In this document: positions 1-10,099 of the stretch, piece by piece | Layout: each line of letters opens with the position of its first letter | Numbering within the stretch: position 1 is the first letter of the stretch | Assembly: GCA_037176725.1 (NCBI GenBank) | Contig: JAZBRS010000029.1 | Span: forward strand, 45,146,001-45,210,000 | Length of the DNA: 64,000 bases | Reading direction: 5' to 3' | Source of the DNA: Posidonia oceanica | Taxonomy: Eukaryota; Streptophyta; Magnoliopsida; Alismatales; Posidoniaceae | Position numbers and translations under genes: made by a program | Notes under the pieces: generated by a model | What the model saw: the letters and a program-made list of their open reading frames with translations, nothing else | What the model was told of the DNA's origin: nothing | The model's database searches: none

Positions 1-1360
1 ACAAGGCGAGTCCCAAGGAGACTTCCCCTTGCCTCACATTGACGTCCTAGTCGACAATACAGCCGGCCACAAGATGCTCTCCTTCATGGACGGCTTTTCT
101 GGATACAACCAAATCAAAATGGCAGAAGAAGACATGGAAAAGACTTCATTCATCACCCCTTGGGGAGTCTTCTGCTACCAAGTCATGCCGTTCGGCCTGA
201 AGAATGCTGGTGCGACCTATCAGAGGGCCATGACCGCGCTATTCCACGACCTCATGCATCAAGAAGTGGAGGTCTACGTAGATGACATGATTGCTAAAAC
301 CAAAGAGCCTGAAGATCATCTTACCTGTCTCAAAAAGCTCTTTGACCGTCTACGAAAGTACAAACTGCGCCTGAATCCCAAGAAGTGCGTATTTGGGGTG
401 TCTTCTGGCAAATTGCTCGGCTACATTGTTAGCCAAAGGGGGATTGAGGTGGACCCGTTGAAAGCACAAGCCATCGTGGACATGCCACCCCCTAGAACTG
501 AAAAAGAAGTCAGAAGTCTGCTTGCACGTTTACAATATATCAGTCGCTTTATTGCACAGCTTACGCCCATCTGTGAGCTCATATTCAAGCTCTTGAAGAA
601 GAATGCGCAGATTCATTGGAGCGAGGAGTGTCAGGCTGCATTTGCCAAGATCAAGCAGCTGTTGATCAAGCCTCCTGTCCTGGTTCCCCCTACACCAGGG
701 AGACCTTTGCTTCTCTACCTTTCTACCACGCAGCATTCCATGGGCGCCGTCTTGGGCCAACATGACGAATCTGGTAGAAGGGAGCGTGCCATCTATTACC
801 TGAGCAAGAAATTTAATGAATGCGAAGCCAGGTACAGTACACTAGAGAAGACTTGCTTGTCCCTTGTCTGGGCTGCACAGAAACTAAGGCACTACATGAT
901 GGCTTACCCAGTACAGCTCTTATGCCGGCATGATCCTATCATGTTCCTCTTTCAAAAGCCGGCCATGGTAGGCAGATGTGCTAAGTGGCAGGTGTTATTG
1001 TCTCAGTACGACATCACCTTTGTCACACAGAAATCCATGAAGGGTCAGGCCATGGCAGACCATCTTGCTGACCTTCCTCTGCCTGAATACCAACCCCTCC
1101 AGATGCAGTTCCCTGATGATGATATCCTCTTCGCAATGGAGGGCTCTGAGCAGAAAGATCCCGAAGAACAAGAGGAATGGCAGCTCTACTTCGATGGTGC
1201 AGTCAACAAAAAGGGCCGAGGCGTAGGCGCAGTGCTGACCACGCCCCAGGGACAGATGATTCCCTTCGCGAGGAAGCTGACTTTCACCTACACAAACAAT
1301 GAAGCTGAATACGAAGCATGCATCCTAGGGTTGAAAGTCGCCCTCGAGCACAAGGCGTAG
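1..1360 (+). pseudogene. Element A pol, part 1: reverse transcriptase, RNase H and start of archaeal-type RNase H
   Basis: Encodes the C-terminal part of a retroelement polyprotein. From 29 the frame is open for 443 codons. RT palm: the FMDGFSGYNQI block, MPFGLKNAGATYQ, and the catalytic YVDD box at residues 83-86 (nt 275-286). RNase H 1 lies at about residues 225-310, but the usual first Asp of the LYxDAS-type motif is missing (LSTTQHSMGAVL), while the Glu in LEKTCLSLVWA is present. The second RNase H starts near residue 387 (WQLYFDGAVN, then NNEAEYEA). Compared with element B, one base is missing near nt 22-30, which shifts the frame just upstream of the open stretch. A TAG at 1358-1360 interrupts the second RNase H. 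The enzyme would copy element RNA into DNA in cytoplasmic particles; this copy is defective. Confidence 0.93.
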
Positions 1361-2902
1361 AAGCTGCATGTGCACGGTGATGCCATGCTAGTGATCTCTC
1401 AAGTGAACGGCGACTGGAGGACAAAAGACCCCAAACTTGTGCCGTATCACGAACACCTGCTGAGGCTGATGGAAGAATTTGAGAGCATCTGCTTCACATA
1501 TATGAACAGAGCGAAGAATGCGTACGCAGACGCACTAGCAACTCTGGCATCCTGGCTCACTATACCTGAAGACAGTACAGTAGATGTATCTGTTACTCGC
1601 ATTGAGCAGCCTGCATATTGCCTGAGCATAGAAGAGACAGATCCAGCAGAGGAGCAGCCCTGGTATCAAGATATAAAATCTTTCCTGGAGTCTGGCAGCT
1701 TTCCTCCTGATGCCACGGCAACAGACAAGAGAACTCTGGCACGTCTGGCGTCAAAATATGTGTTGGGGGCTGGGCAGCTGTACAGAAGGTCATATAATCA
1801 GATGCTACTACGCTGCCTGGACAAATCAGAGGCGGACACGCTGATGCTTCAAGTGCATGCAGGGACCTGTGGCCCGCACATGAACGGCGTCCTCCTAGCC
1901 AAGAAGATCATGCTCCAAGGATATTTCTGGCAGACCATGGAAGCAGACTGCTGCCGGTTTGTGCGTAAATGCCACAACTGCCAGATCCATGGTAACTTCA
2001 TCAAGGCCCCCCCACAACAGCTGCATAACATGTCCTCGCCATGGCCTTTCTCCACCTGGGGGATCGATGTCATTGGCGCCATCCACCCTGCTGCTTCAAA
2101 TGGTCATCGTTACATTCTGGTAGCAATCGATTACTTTACCAAGTGGGTGGAAGCGGCCTCTTATAAGACAGTCACCGCTGTAGCAACAGAAAAATTTATC
2201 AGGAACAATATCGTTGCCCGATATGGGGTCCCGCACTCTGTCATCTCTGATAATGGCACAAACTTCATTGCCAAAAGGACTGAGGAATACCTGCAGAGTC
2301 TCAAGATCAAGCACCATAGATCCTCGCCCTATCGGCCACAGATGAACTGAGCAGTGGAGTCTGCAAACAAGAACATTGTCAAAATCCTAAAGAAAATGGC
2401 AGAAACCCACAAGGATTGGCACGACAAGCTCCCGTACGCACTCTGGGCGTACAGGACATCAATCCGGACCTCGACGGGGGCCACCCCGTACTCTCTGGTA
2501 TACGGTATGGAAGCGGTGTTACCTGTTGAAGTGGAGATTCCCTCTCTACGGATCCTGCGGGAAGCTGAGTTGGAAGAGGCAGAATGGGTCGAAGACCGCT
2601 GCATCCAACTGAACTTAATTGATGAGCGCAGATTGCAAGCTTTGCACAACGCTCACTGCTATCAGAAGCGGATGGCCAGAGCATTCTTGAAGAAGGTCCA
2701 ACCCAGAAACTTTCAGCCAGGGGACCTTGTCTTGCGCGCCATTCATTTGCCTGACGGTCGAGGCAAATTCTGACCTAATTGGCGTGGCCCCTTTGTGGTC
2801 AAGCAGATCTTTTCAGGAGGCGCTGTAACTCCTGAGGATATGGACCAGGTCGAGCAATCTGAGCCCGTCAACCTTTGCTATCTCAAGAAGTACTATCAGT
2901 AG
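1361..2902 (+). pseudogene. Element A pol, part 2: end of archaeal-type RNase H, and integrase
   Basis: Continues the polyprotein after the TAG at 1358. The rest of the second RNase H shows KLHVHGDAMLVISQVNGDW and RAKNAYADALATLAS, which supply the later catalytic Asp residues. The integrase has an HHCC zinc finger (VHAGTCGPH ... KCHNCQIHG) and a catalytic core with Asp at 2066-2068 (WGID), Asp at 2249-2251 (SDNG) and Glu at 2357-2359 (VES). The last two are 35 residues apart, the classical D,D-35-E spacing. A C-terminal GPY/F-type motif (NWRGPF) and the ending KKYYQ at 2902 follow. Stops at 2348-2350 (TGA) and 2771-2773 (TGA) break the gene; the frame otherwise continues. Integrase would insert the cDNA into the genome. 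Confidence 0.92.
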
Positions 2903-4385
2903 CCGAAGGCGGCCCCGTTGCAGATGCCCTCCTCCCACTTGCACTTGCATTCTCATCTCTTGCATTCTTGTCCTATCTGCATCGTCTATCTATCCCACTC
3001 TTGCATTCTCTCTTTTCAAATCATCATCGTCATCCTTTCAAAGCAACCTCTATTTCAAATCATCATCGTCATCCTTTCAACTCTTGCATCAACTCTCTTC
3101 AAAATCATTATCGTCATCCTCTCAAGCATCACATTTCTGGCCCAGTGATGAAAACCGGAAGTGCTTGCCTGCTTTGGAAAGAGTCCGCCCTACCTCACCC
3201 GGCACTACTTAGATGTCTTAGCTAGTGAGGGAGCCACCACCAATCAGGATAGGCGAACTGCCTAATCTCGCAAGGACATACACCTCTGAGGGAGAAAAAA
3301 ATGTTAGGATGTGAGTCTGAAAAAAAGTGAGAGTAGACACCTAGGTTTGGGCACATCCAAGGAACAGAAGACGAAGACAGAAGTCGGCCCTAGAGATAGG
3401 GGTGTGCAGTCTAACCCTGTTCCTTCTACCCATCACACAGCAAACCCAAAGCCTAGATCCATTACAATTCAAACACCCTCCTTTTGCCACCAAAATGGGG
3501 ATAGCAAAAGCCTGAAAAAAAAAAAAGGAGAAAAAAATCAAGCAAAAAAAAAAGAAAAAAAAAGCAAGCAAAGCAAAAAACAAAAAGAAGAAAAGGCAAA
3601 ATGCAGCCCGAAAAACACAGGCACCATTATCCTCCATACTTTACTAGAGATCCCCAGCATGTCGAGCTTAAAAGAATCTACCACATCCCTCCAAGAGCAA
3701 ACACTCACCCTCTCCTGGCTAGGGGCAGAGAAAGACTGCATACCTACGAGGGAGAAATCAAAAAGAGAGAGCTGAAAGAATAGGTGTAGGTCCTGAGAGT
3801 TTGGCCAATAGCCTGTCCTCACCACACTACCACCTGTACAATGCCAACAACCCGTTCCGGAGCGCCACCAGTAAGCCAAGAGTCTAGGTAGGGCCCAGTG
3901 AGTCAGGGACCACTCCCTTCCTTTGCAGCAGGCACCAAAGCACTCCGTATGCTGAGGGCATCCAAGCATACTCATCCATCCAAGCATACTACTCATCTTC
4001 ATAAGCACATCACCTGCATCATGCATACATGCATCTTCTTCATTCCTCTCCTTTCCTATCAATCTCTCCGCTCTGCAACGCACTTCGGACCTGAGACAGT
4101 ACTTCTCCCCAGCAGAGCGCATCGACGACACTCGAGCTGCGCTGGTCTAGATCTCCTGCCAGCCCTCGACCCCATTTTTACAAGACCGCTACACAATCCC
4201 CTTTGCTTATCTGTGCTTAACTACTATGTTCTGTTATCAACTGCTATGATGCATATGGAACTACTTTATCAGCCTCAGATTCTGCTTTCTATCAAAGATT
4301 ATATGCCTGTGAGATCTGATTGTTTATTGATAGCAGGTACCATCAAGCTCTGTAGCTATCAGCTTGTATCTCTGCGATCTACGCA
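2903..4385 (+). other. Element A post-pol untranslated region
   Basis: Non-coding interval between integrase and the extra ORF. It begins with three imperfect copies of a unit containing ATCATCGTCATCC (about 3015-3125). It continues with blocks that recur in B (41057-42285 plus 48171-48536), D (14148-14942, reversed) and G (58602-60315, reversed), including a block around GTGAGGGAGCCACCA and a purine-rich A-tract near 3520-3600. No ORF here is conserved among the four copies. Conservation in elements of differing age suggests a cis-acting role or an intron/leader for the downstream ORF, but that is inference. The AGG at about 4336-4338, after a pyrimidine-poor stretch, is only a weak splice-acceptor candidate. 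Confidence 0.7.
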
Positions 4386-5579
4386 ATGGGCTTCCCTACT
4401 CTGTTAACTCCAACACACTGCTCGGAAACCCTGCGAGAATGGATCGGCAGGCTCACTCAAGAAGACTGTGAGAAGCTACGCCTCTGGGGGATCCCAACTA
4501 AACTGCTGAAGGCCGCTGATGTGGAAGTCAGCCGTCACCTTCTGTGTGCCGCCGCAAGATTCTGGAAACCGGTGTACCACGTCTTTCGCTTTGGCAGAAC
4601 CGAGCTTACACCCACACTAGAAGAAGTGCGTCGGATCTGTGGCTTCTCCAAGATCATGGGACCGCCCATCTTCATGAGGCGTGACGGATATCTTGCGGTC
4701 CTGAGCCAGCTAACTGGGCGCCCTACTCGAAGCTGCCAACAAAGACTAATCTGCACCAGTGGGCCTGAACCTATGCTTCGCCTAGCGCACTTTGACGATA
4801 TCATGAAAAAGCGCGTCGAACTCGGAGACGAGCTGTGGCTCCGAGGGTTTGTCATCCGCTTCCTGGGCGAGCTGATCTTTACTCATGGCCGACTGACAGT
4901 GGCCATTGAGGTTGCAGAGATAGCATTAGTTGTGGTGACCCAGCACATAGACCTGGCACCAGTTGTCCTGGCAGAGACATATCGCGGGCTGGACCGCATC
5001 TCACACCGCTGCCGCCACTTCCACAGCTGCGGGGCACTCATACAAGTCTGGTTAGCTGCACACTTAGAAATGAACTTTCTGCGCCCCCAGGTGCATGCTT
5101 TTGAAGCCTACTGCAGCAGCAACCGTGCCAAGACAGAAAAGAGAGTCAAAGAAGAATACGAGAAGCTATCAGCACTGACTGACGACGCTGTAACCTAGCG
5201 TATTGTCCCCTCTAAGGCCGAGCCATTCACTGTCTTTTTCAGCGCGCGTGACACGCGGTTGATTGTGCTGCCAGGATTCACTGCGGGTGTGGAATACCAC
5301 CCTATCAGGGTCATGCGCCAGTTTGGCTTCCGACAGGACGCCTTTGTTGACAGTACAGCACCCAAGCTTCTACAGACATATCCTCTTAGCACGACTGCCC
5401 CAACAAAGAAGCTCACTAGTCTGATGCAGCACGGGGTGCGATCAACGGACATCGCAGGTGTGGGGTGTACCTTTGAGTACCTGACCGAGGTCCAAGAGCT
5501 CTGGCCTATCAATGAAATCCCGCCAGGCGGCCCTCTATTCCCCGACTCCAGACAGTCGAAGAAGGCCCGAACCGGCTAG
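4386..5579 (+). pseudogene. Element A extra ORF: DUF7745 / plant-mobile-domain-like protein in env position
   Basis: A protein of about 397 codons with one internal TAG (5196-5198, where G has Trp). The ATG at 4386 is supported by G, whose reading frame has ATG at the same point (MGFPTL). The N-terminal part has a helical block with HVFRFGRTELTPTLEE and RRICGF, followed by DELWLRGFVIRFLGELIF and AEIALVVVTQHIDLAPVVLAETYRGLDRISHR. The C-terminal part contains VEYHPIRVMRQFG and ELWPINEIP, and the end is lysine/arginine-rich (KKART). The FRFGxxELTPTLEE signature resembles the plant-specific DUF7745 and related aminotransferase-like plant mobile domain family, which is often carried by transposons. 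No transmembrane segment or signal peptide is evident, so an envelope role is not supported. Function is unknown; family assignment is from memory of motifs. Confidence 0.65.
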
Positions 5580-6202
5580 GGCGCTTATGCAGCTACTATG
5601 TACTTTCTTTTCAAGTTATGCTGTATCTTTTGGCCTGCCACAGGCATGTAATCAAGATCTTTCAATGAAAAAGTGTTTTCTGCTGTCTGCTTGCACTTCA
5701 ACACCTGCTTACTGCATTGCATAATCATTGTCAACCTCATCTTAGGCCCTCTGGCCAAACTTGCAGCCAACACAACGCAGGAAAAGTCCTCAGCAGCCAA
5801 TCCGGAGTCCAGAATCTCTGCAGACCCACGCCGTCAAGCCAAGCCATCCGGCGTCCCCAGCTGAGTCTTCAGCGGGCTGGCATCCCCAACTGCTCGGCGA
5901 TAGGTCCGTCAACCTGTCATCTTCAATGGGCTGGCACCCCCAACTACTCGGCGATAGGTCCGTCAACCTGTCATCATCCCCAGCGGGCTGGTACCCCAAA
6001 CTACTCGTCTGACAAACACGTCAGTTTTGTCTTCATCCTTCTGCTTTCGATGCCAAGGACGCGTTGGCCAACCCCTGGTGTCATCCCGACACTAGGGGCA
6101 TCTTTTGATCGCCCCTTGGTATCATCCTTCCCCTCCTTCCCCCATGATATTCCTGGTATCATGGGATGATTCGCTCTCGCGAAACCTTATCAATCATCAA
6201 TC
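5580..6202 (+). repeat. Element A 3' region, first repeat block
   Basis: Non-coding. Around 5870-6010 there are two near-identical copies, and a third partial copy, of a unit of about 62 bp containing GGGCTGGCA...CCCCAACTACTCGGCGATAGGTCCGTCAACCTGTCATC. At 6048-6170 a block of facing direct and inverted pieces occurs (GATGCCAAGG, CCTTGGTATCATCC, CCTGGTATCATGGG). It matches the region near 56830-56930 of element G in opposite orientation, showing that A and G share ancestry here even though their main arrays differ. Confidence 0.7.
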
Positions 6203-6660
6203 TCATCATTACCTCATCCCCTCATTGCCGGCCGATAAGTCCGATATCTTATCATCTCTCATCATTACCTCATCCCCTCTTTGCCGGCCGATAAGTCCGA
6301 TATCTTATCATCTCTCATCATTACCTCATCCCCTCTTTAACAATATTTCTCATCATTACCTCATCCCCTCTTTGCCGGCCGATAAGTCCGATATCTTATC
6401 AATCATCAATCTCATCATTACCTCATCCCCTCTTTGCCGGCCGATAAGTCCGATATCTTATCATCTCTCATCATTACCTCATCCCCTCTTTGCCGGCCGA
6501 TAAGTCCGATATCTTATCAATTCTCCCCTTTTCTTATCAATATCAATCATCAATTCTCTCCTTTTCTTATCAATATCAATCATCAATTCTCTCCTTTTTC
6601 TTATCAATATCAATCAATCAATCACTCTTTTTCTTATCAATCTCTCAATCAATCAATCAA
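6203..6660 (+). repeat. Tandem array with GATAAG...CTTATC hairpins
   Basis: About 56-bp units built as TCATCATTACCTCATCCCCTC followed by a GCCGGC palindrome and the hairpin GATAAGTCCGATATCTTATC. Five complete hairpins start near 6232, 6288, 6379, 6441 and 6497, with one truncated unit in the middle (about 6316-6350). The 6-bp stem GATAAG/CTTATC is unchanged in every copy. The array ends in a simpler TCTCCTTTTCTTATCAATATCAATCA repeat to about 6660. Non-coding; open frames across it are artefacts of the repeat. Confidence 0.85.
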
Positions 6661-7466
6661 CAATCACAGCTCTCTCAGGCTGATAACCTAAACTATCATC
6701 TGGGCCGATCCATGGTTGGCCCGCAGTTGTGTTATACGGCTGACATCCAGTAACTGTCCCTTGCAATTGCGGTTTCCAGTTGATAGGTCTGTAAACTATC
6801 CTCCAGTTGATAGGTCTGTAAACTATCCTCCAGTTGAGAGGACTGTAAACTATCGCTAGGCTGATATCCTAAACTATCACCAGCAATTGCATTATACGGC
6901 TGATATCCAGTAACTATCCCTCATCATTGCGCGTTTCCAGTTGATAGGTCTGTAAACTATCCGCCAGTTGATAGGTCTGTAAACTATCTGCCAGTTGATA
7001 GGTCTGTAAACTATCGCTCCAGTTGATAGGACTGTAAACTATCACGCGCAATCATGTTATACGGCTGACACCCAGTAACTGTCCCTCGCAAATGCCATTT
7101 CCAGTTGATAGGTCTGTAAACTATTTGCCAGTTGATAGGTCTGTAAACTATCCGCCAGTTGATAGGTCTGTAAACTATCGTTCCAGTTGATAGGACTGTA
7201 AACTATCTGGCATTTGCGTTATACGGCTGATACCCAGTAACTATCACTCATGGTTTGTGGCTTCCAGTTGATAGGTCTGTAAACTATCCGCCAGTTGATA
7301 GGTCTGTAAACTATCCGCCAGTTGATAGGTCTGTAAACTATCCACCAGTTGATAGGACTGTAAACTATCCCACACAACCATGTTATACGGCTGATATCCA
7401 GTAACTATCACTCACAACTGCTCTCGGTTGATAGGACCGTAAACTATCCGGACGATAAGCCCGTCA
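6661..7466 (+). repeat. Higher-order hairpin array with complementary closing arms
   Basis: About sixteen copies of a 25-bp unit containing the hairpin GATAGGTCTGTAAACTATC (stem GATAG/CTATC) lie in groups of three or four. Groups are separated by a spacer containing TTATACGGCTGATATCCAGTAACTATC-type sequence at about 6732, 6892, 7058, 7219 and 7384, giving units of roughly 160 bp. Each group is enclosed by arms complementary to each other but different between groups: 6762-6770/6883-6891, 6926-6934/7044-7052, 7087-7097/7208-7218 and 7249-7260/7370-7382. Each whole unit could thus fold as a closed stem carrying several small hairpins. This is not a CRISPR array: the intervals between hairpins are short and repeated. 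Confidence 0.9.
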
Positions 7467-7991
7467 CCTTATCACCTTTTTTGGCGTGGCCTTGTCCCAG
7501 GAAGGCAAAGTCGCGCACCTCCTTTTTGGCGATAGGAGAGTTGGCCTCTCTCCCCTCACACCCCCTTTTTTTTTTTTTTTCCCTTTTCTGCTAGCTCGCT
7601 CCCCGGGCGGGGACAAGCTGCACCCTTTCTTTTTCCCTGGCTTTGTCGCGCAAATCTGGCCTTCCTGCCAGATCCTCGCGCCACATCGCGCTTTCCCTTC
7701 TTTCAGCATTTCTTTCGCATCATCTCTGCATCTTCAATTGCTAGCATTACAAGCCAGTCTAACAACATCAGTATCATCTGCACTGCATCAGCATTCTTAT
7801 CTGTACTAACTTTTGCACTAACATTTGCATTGCATATGCACTAGCAGGCATTGTATGCATTGCATTTCATCCATCTGCATTCGCATCTTGCATTGCGGCA
7901 ATGGGCTACGACGTTCGGTGTGTCCGCCGAATAAGTAACTCACACCAATAGCAATCTTTTGGCTCTCCGGTCGAATGGGGCGTCTTCTCAA
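7467..7991 (+). other. Element A pre-PPT unique region
   Basis: Non-coding stretch between the hairpin array and the polypurine tract. It holds a T-tract (about 7566-7580), a C/T-rich part and a stretch rich in TTGCATT between about 7700 and 7900. It contains no convincing ORF. The equivalent region of G (54753-55190) is similarly rich in TGCAT words. Confidence 0.6.
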
Positions 7992-8040
7992 CCCTGAGCA
8001 GCGGTCTCGGTCCCCTTGACCTCGCTCAGGGAGGGGCATC
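7992..8040 (+). promoter_or_regulatory. Polypurine tract with flanking inverted repeat (element A)
   Basis: The purine-rich AGGGAGGGGCATC immediately precedes the LTR and is the expected plus-strand primer site for reverse transcription. Just upstream, CCCTGAGC (7992-7999) and GCTCAGGG (8024-8031) form a perfect 8-bp inverted repeat that brackets GGTCTCGGTCCCCTTGACCTC. Almost the same stretch lies next to the 3' LTR of G (54704-54752, reversed), so both PPT and hairpin are conserved. Confidence 0.8.
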
Positions 8041-10099
8041 TATTGACACCCCATTTCGACAAGGCTGAATTGGCAAGATCTCGGGCGGCTAGGAAAAAAA
8101 ACCAAAATTACACCTTTCCCCCCTCACCCTTCCTTTCAAATCAAAACCCCACCTCAAACTTCAAAACCAAACCTAGAACCACACCCATTTTCTAACCTAG
8201 AAAACCACCCCAAAACCCTCTCAAAACCTTACCCTGAAACCATCCAAGACCTTACCCTAGAACCATCTAGACCCAAGTCCAAACCCATACCTCTCCCTCT
8301 CTCTTTTCCTCCAAATCAGCCAAACTTGACCTAAGCCTTTACCCCCTTTCCCGAACCCAAAACATAACCAAAAACCATAGGAAAACTCACCATCCCTGAC
8401 TTGACAAAACCACCAAAAATCCTAGAAACTTTCAAACCAAAACCACTCCTAAAAATCCTAGGAAACTTAGGCAAAACTACCCTTTTTCTACACCTTAAAA
8501 CCCCTCCAAAACCTTCTTGGAATCAGACCAAAAATTCAGAGCCAGCTCCTTAAATCCTAGACTACCCACTCCTCAATTTTCATCCCATTCCAAGACCTTT
8601 AAGACCTTCATTCACCCAAATTATCCTTTTCTCTCTCCGGGATTATCGTTTTCTCTCTCCTCTCTCTCTCCTGATTATCATCTCTCTTTTCATCACCCTC
8701 TTGCTCTTTTTCTTGCTTGGCTGTGGGCCCCCTTTGTGCTTCTACCCTTTCTCTACCTTATTCCTATTTTTACTTTATTTTTAACATTTTCCTTGAATTT
8801 TAAAAAATCGTTTTCCTCTAGCTCATCTCTTTCCCTTTTATTTCTCCCTTTTCCCATTTCCTTCCTCCATCTCTTTTCCTTTTCTTTCTTTTGCTAAAAT
8901 CCATAAAAAGCCCTAAAAATCTAAAAAACTCCAAAACATAAGAGAAACAAATCAGAACTCTAAGAAAAACAACTTAAAAACATTAAACAAACAATTAAAA
9001 ACTTAAACTTAACTAAATCAAGCTGAAAAGAAAATCAAGCATGCAAACTAAAAAACGCAAAACAAACCAAAAGAAAATGCTGAAAAATCAAGGAAAAAAC
9101 TAAAATAAAATCAAAACCCACCAAAAGTAAAAACCCTATCAAAAGAATTAAAAAACAAACCCTAAAAAGAAGAAAACAATTAAAACACTAAGATAAGTAA
9201 TTAATGAAAGGAAAAGCCTAACCTAACAAACCTAAGAGAAAGAAAACAACCTAAAAAAATTAATTAAAGAGAAAATGAAAAAACACATTAAAAAGACTTA
9301 AAAACACTCCCTCAAATCAGAGAAACCCAATTAAGAAAACATCAAGAAAAATCAACAAATAAAAATCAAAAACATAATTCAAAAGACTTAAGATAGAAAA
9401 AAAAGCCTAAAAGACTAAAACTAAAAGCCCAAAACCCATTCCAATTAATACGAAAATAAATCCTAAAAAATCCTAATTAATGTCCTAAATACTTAACAAG
9501 AAAAACACAATTTTGAAAACAATTTAAAAGATTTAACAAATACTTAATCAAATGGAAAACAAATTAAGAACAAAACAAAACCCTAAAACCCTAATCAAGC
9601 CCAAAACACACTAATTAACCCTAAACAGTCATTAAAAAAAATATAATTAAAACCCTAACTCACAACACAACCTTTCTAGTATTTTTACTTATTTTTAATT
9701 TATTTTTCCTAATTTTATTTCCTCACTTTTCCCTCTCCTTCTTCTTTCCCCTCTTTCTTTCTTTTTCTTCCTTCTCCCCTTTCTTTTGGTCCAACCCATT
9801 CAACTTTTCCCCTCCTTCTTTCCTTCTTTCTTAATTTTTTATTTCTCTCAAGCCCAACCCACGGCCCATGCATTTCCCCTCCTCTTTCCCTCCTTCTCTT
9901 CTTCTTCTTCTTCCTCTCTTCTTCTCCTCTTCTCACAGAAACGACAGACCTCTCCCTCATTGGTTCTTCTTTTTCAAACCTCCACCTGACACCCAAGACT
10001 TCCCTCCATCACTCCCATACCCTGTGGCCGACGACCCACACCAGCAACCCCCTCCATGCTCTGCCAAAGATGGCAGAAAGCCATCCCCTTGACCTAAAA

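Noticed and set aside
3538..4131. 197-codon minus-strand ORF in A's post-pol region
   Set aside because: Antisense to the transcript, partly from the poly-A/poly-T tract, and not conserved in B, D or G.
4386..5579. Envelope gene
   Set aside because: Position fits, but there is no signal peptide, transmembrane segment or glycosylation-rich region; motifs point to a DUF7745/plant-mobile-domain-like protein.
6780..7450. CRISPR-like array (25-bp hairpin repeats)
   Set aside because: Spacers are two to seven bases or repeated, the setting is a plant retrotransposon, and no cas gene is present.
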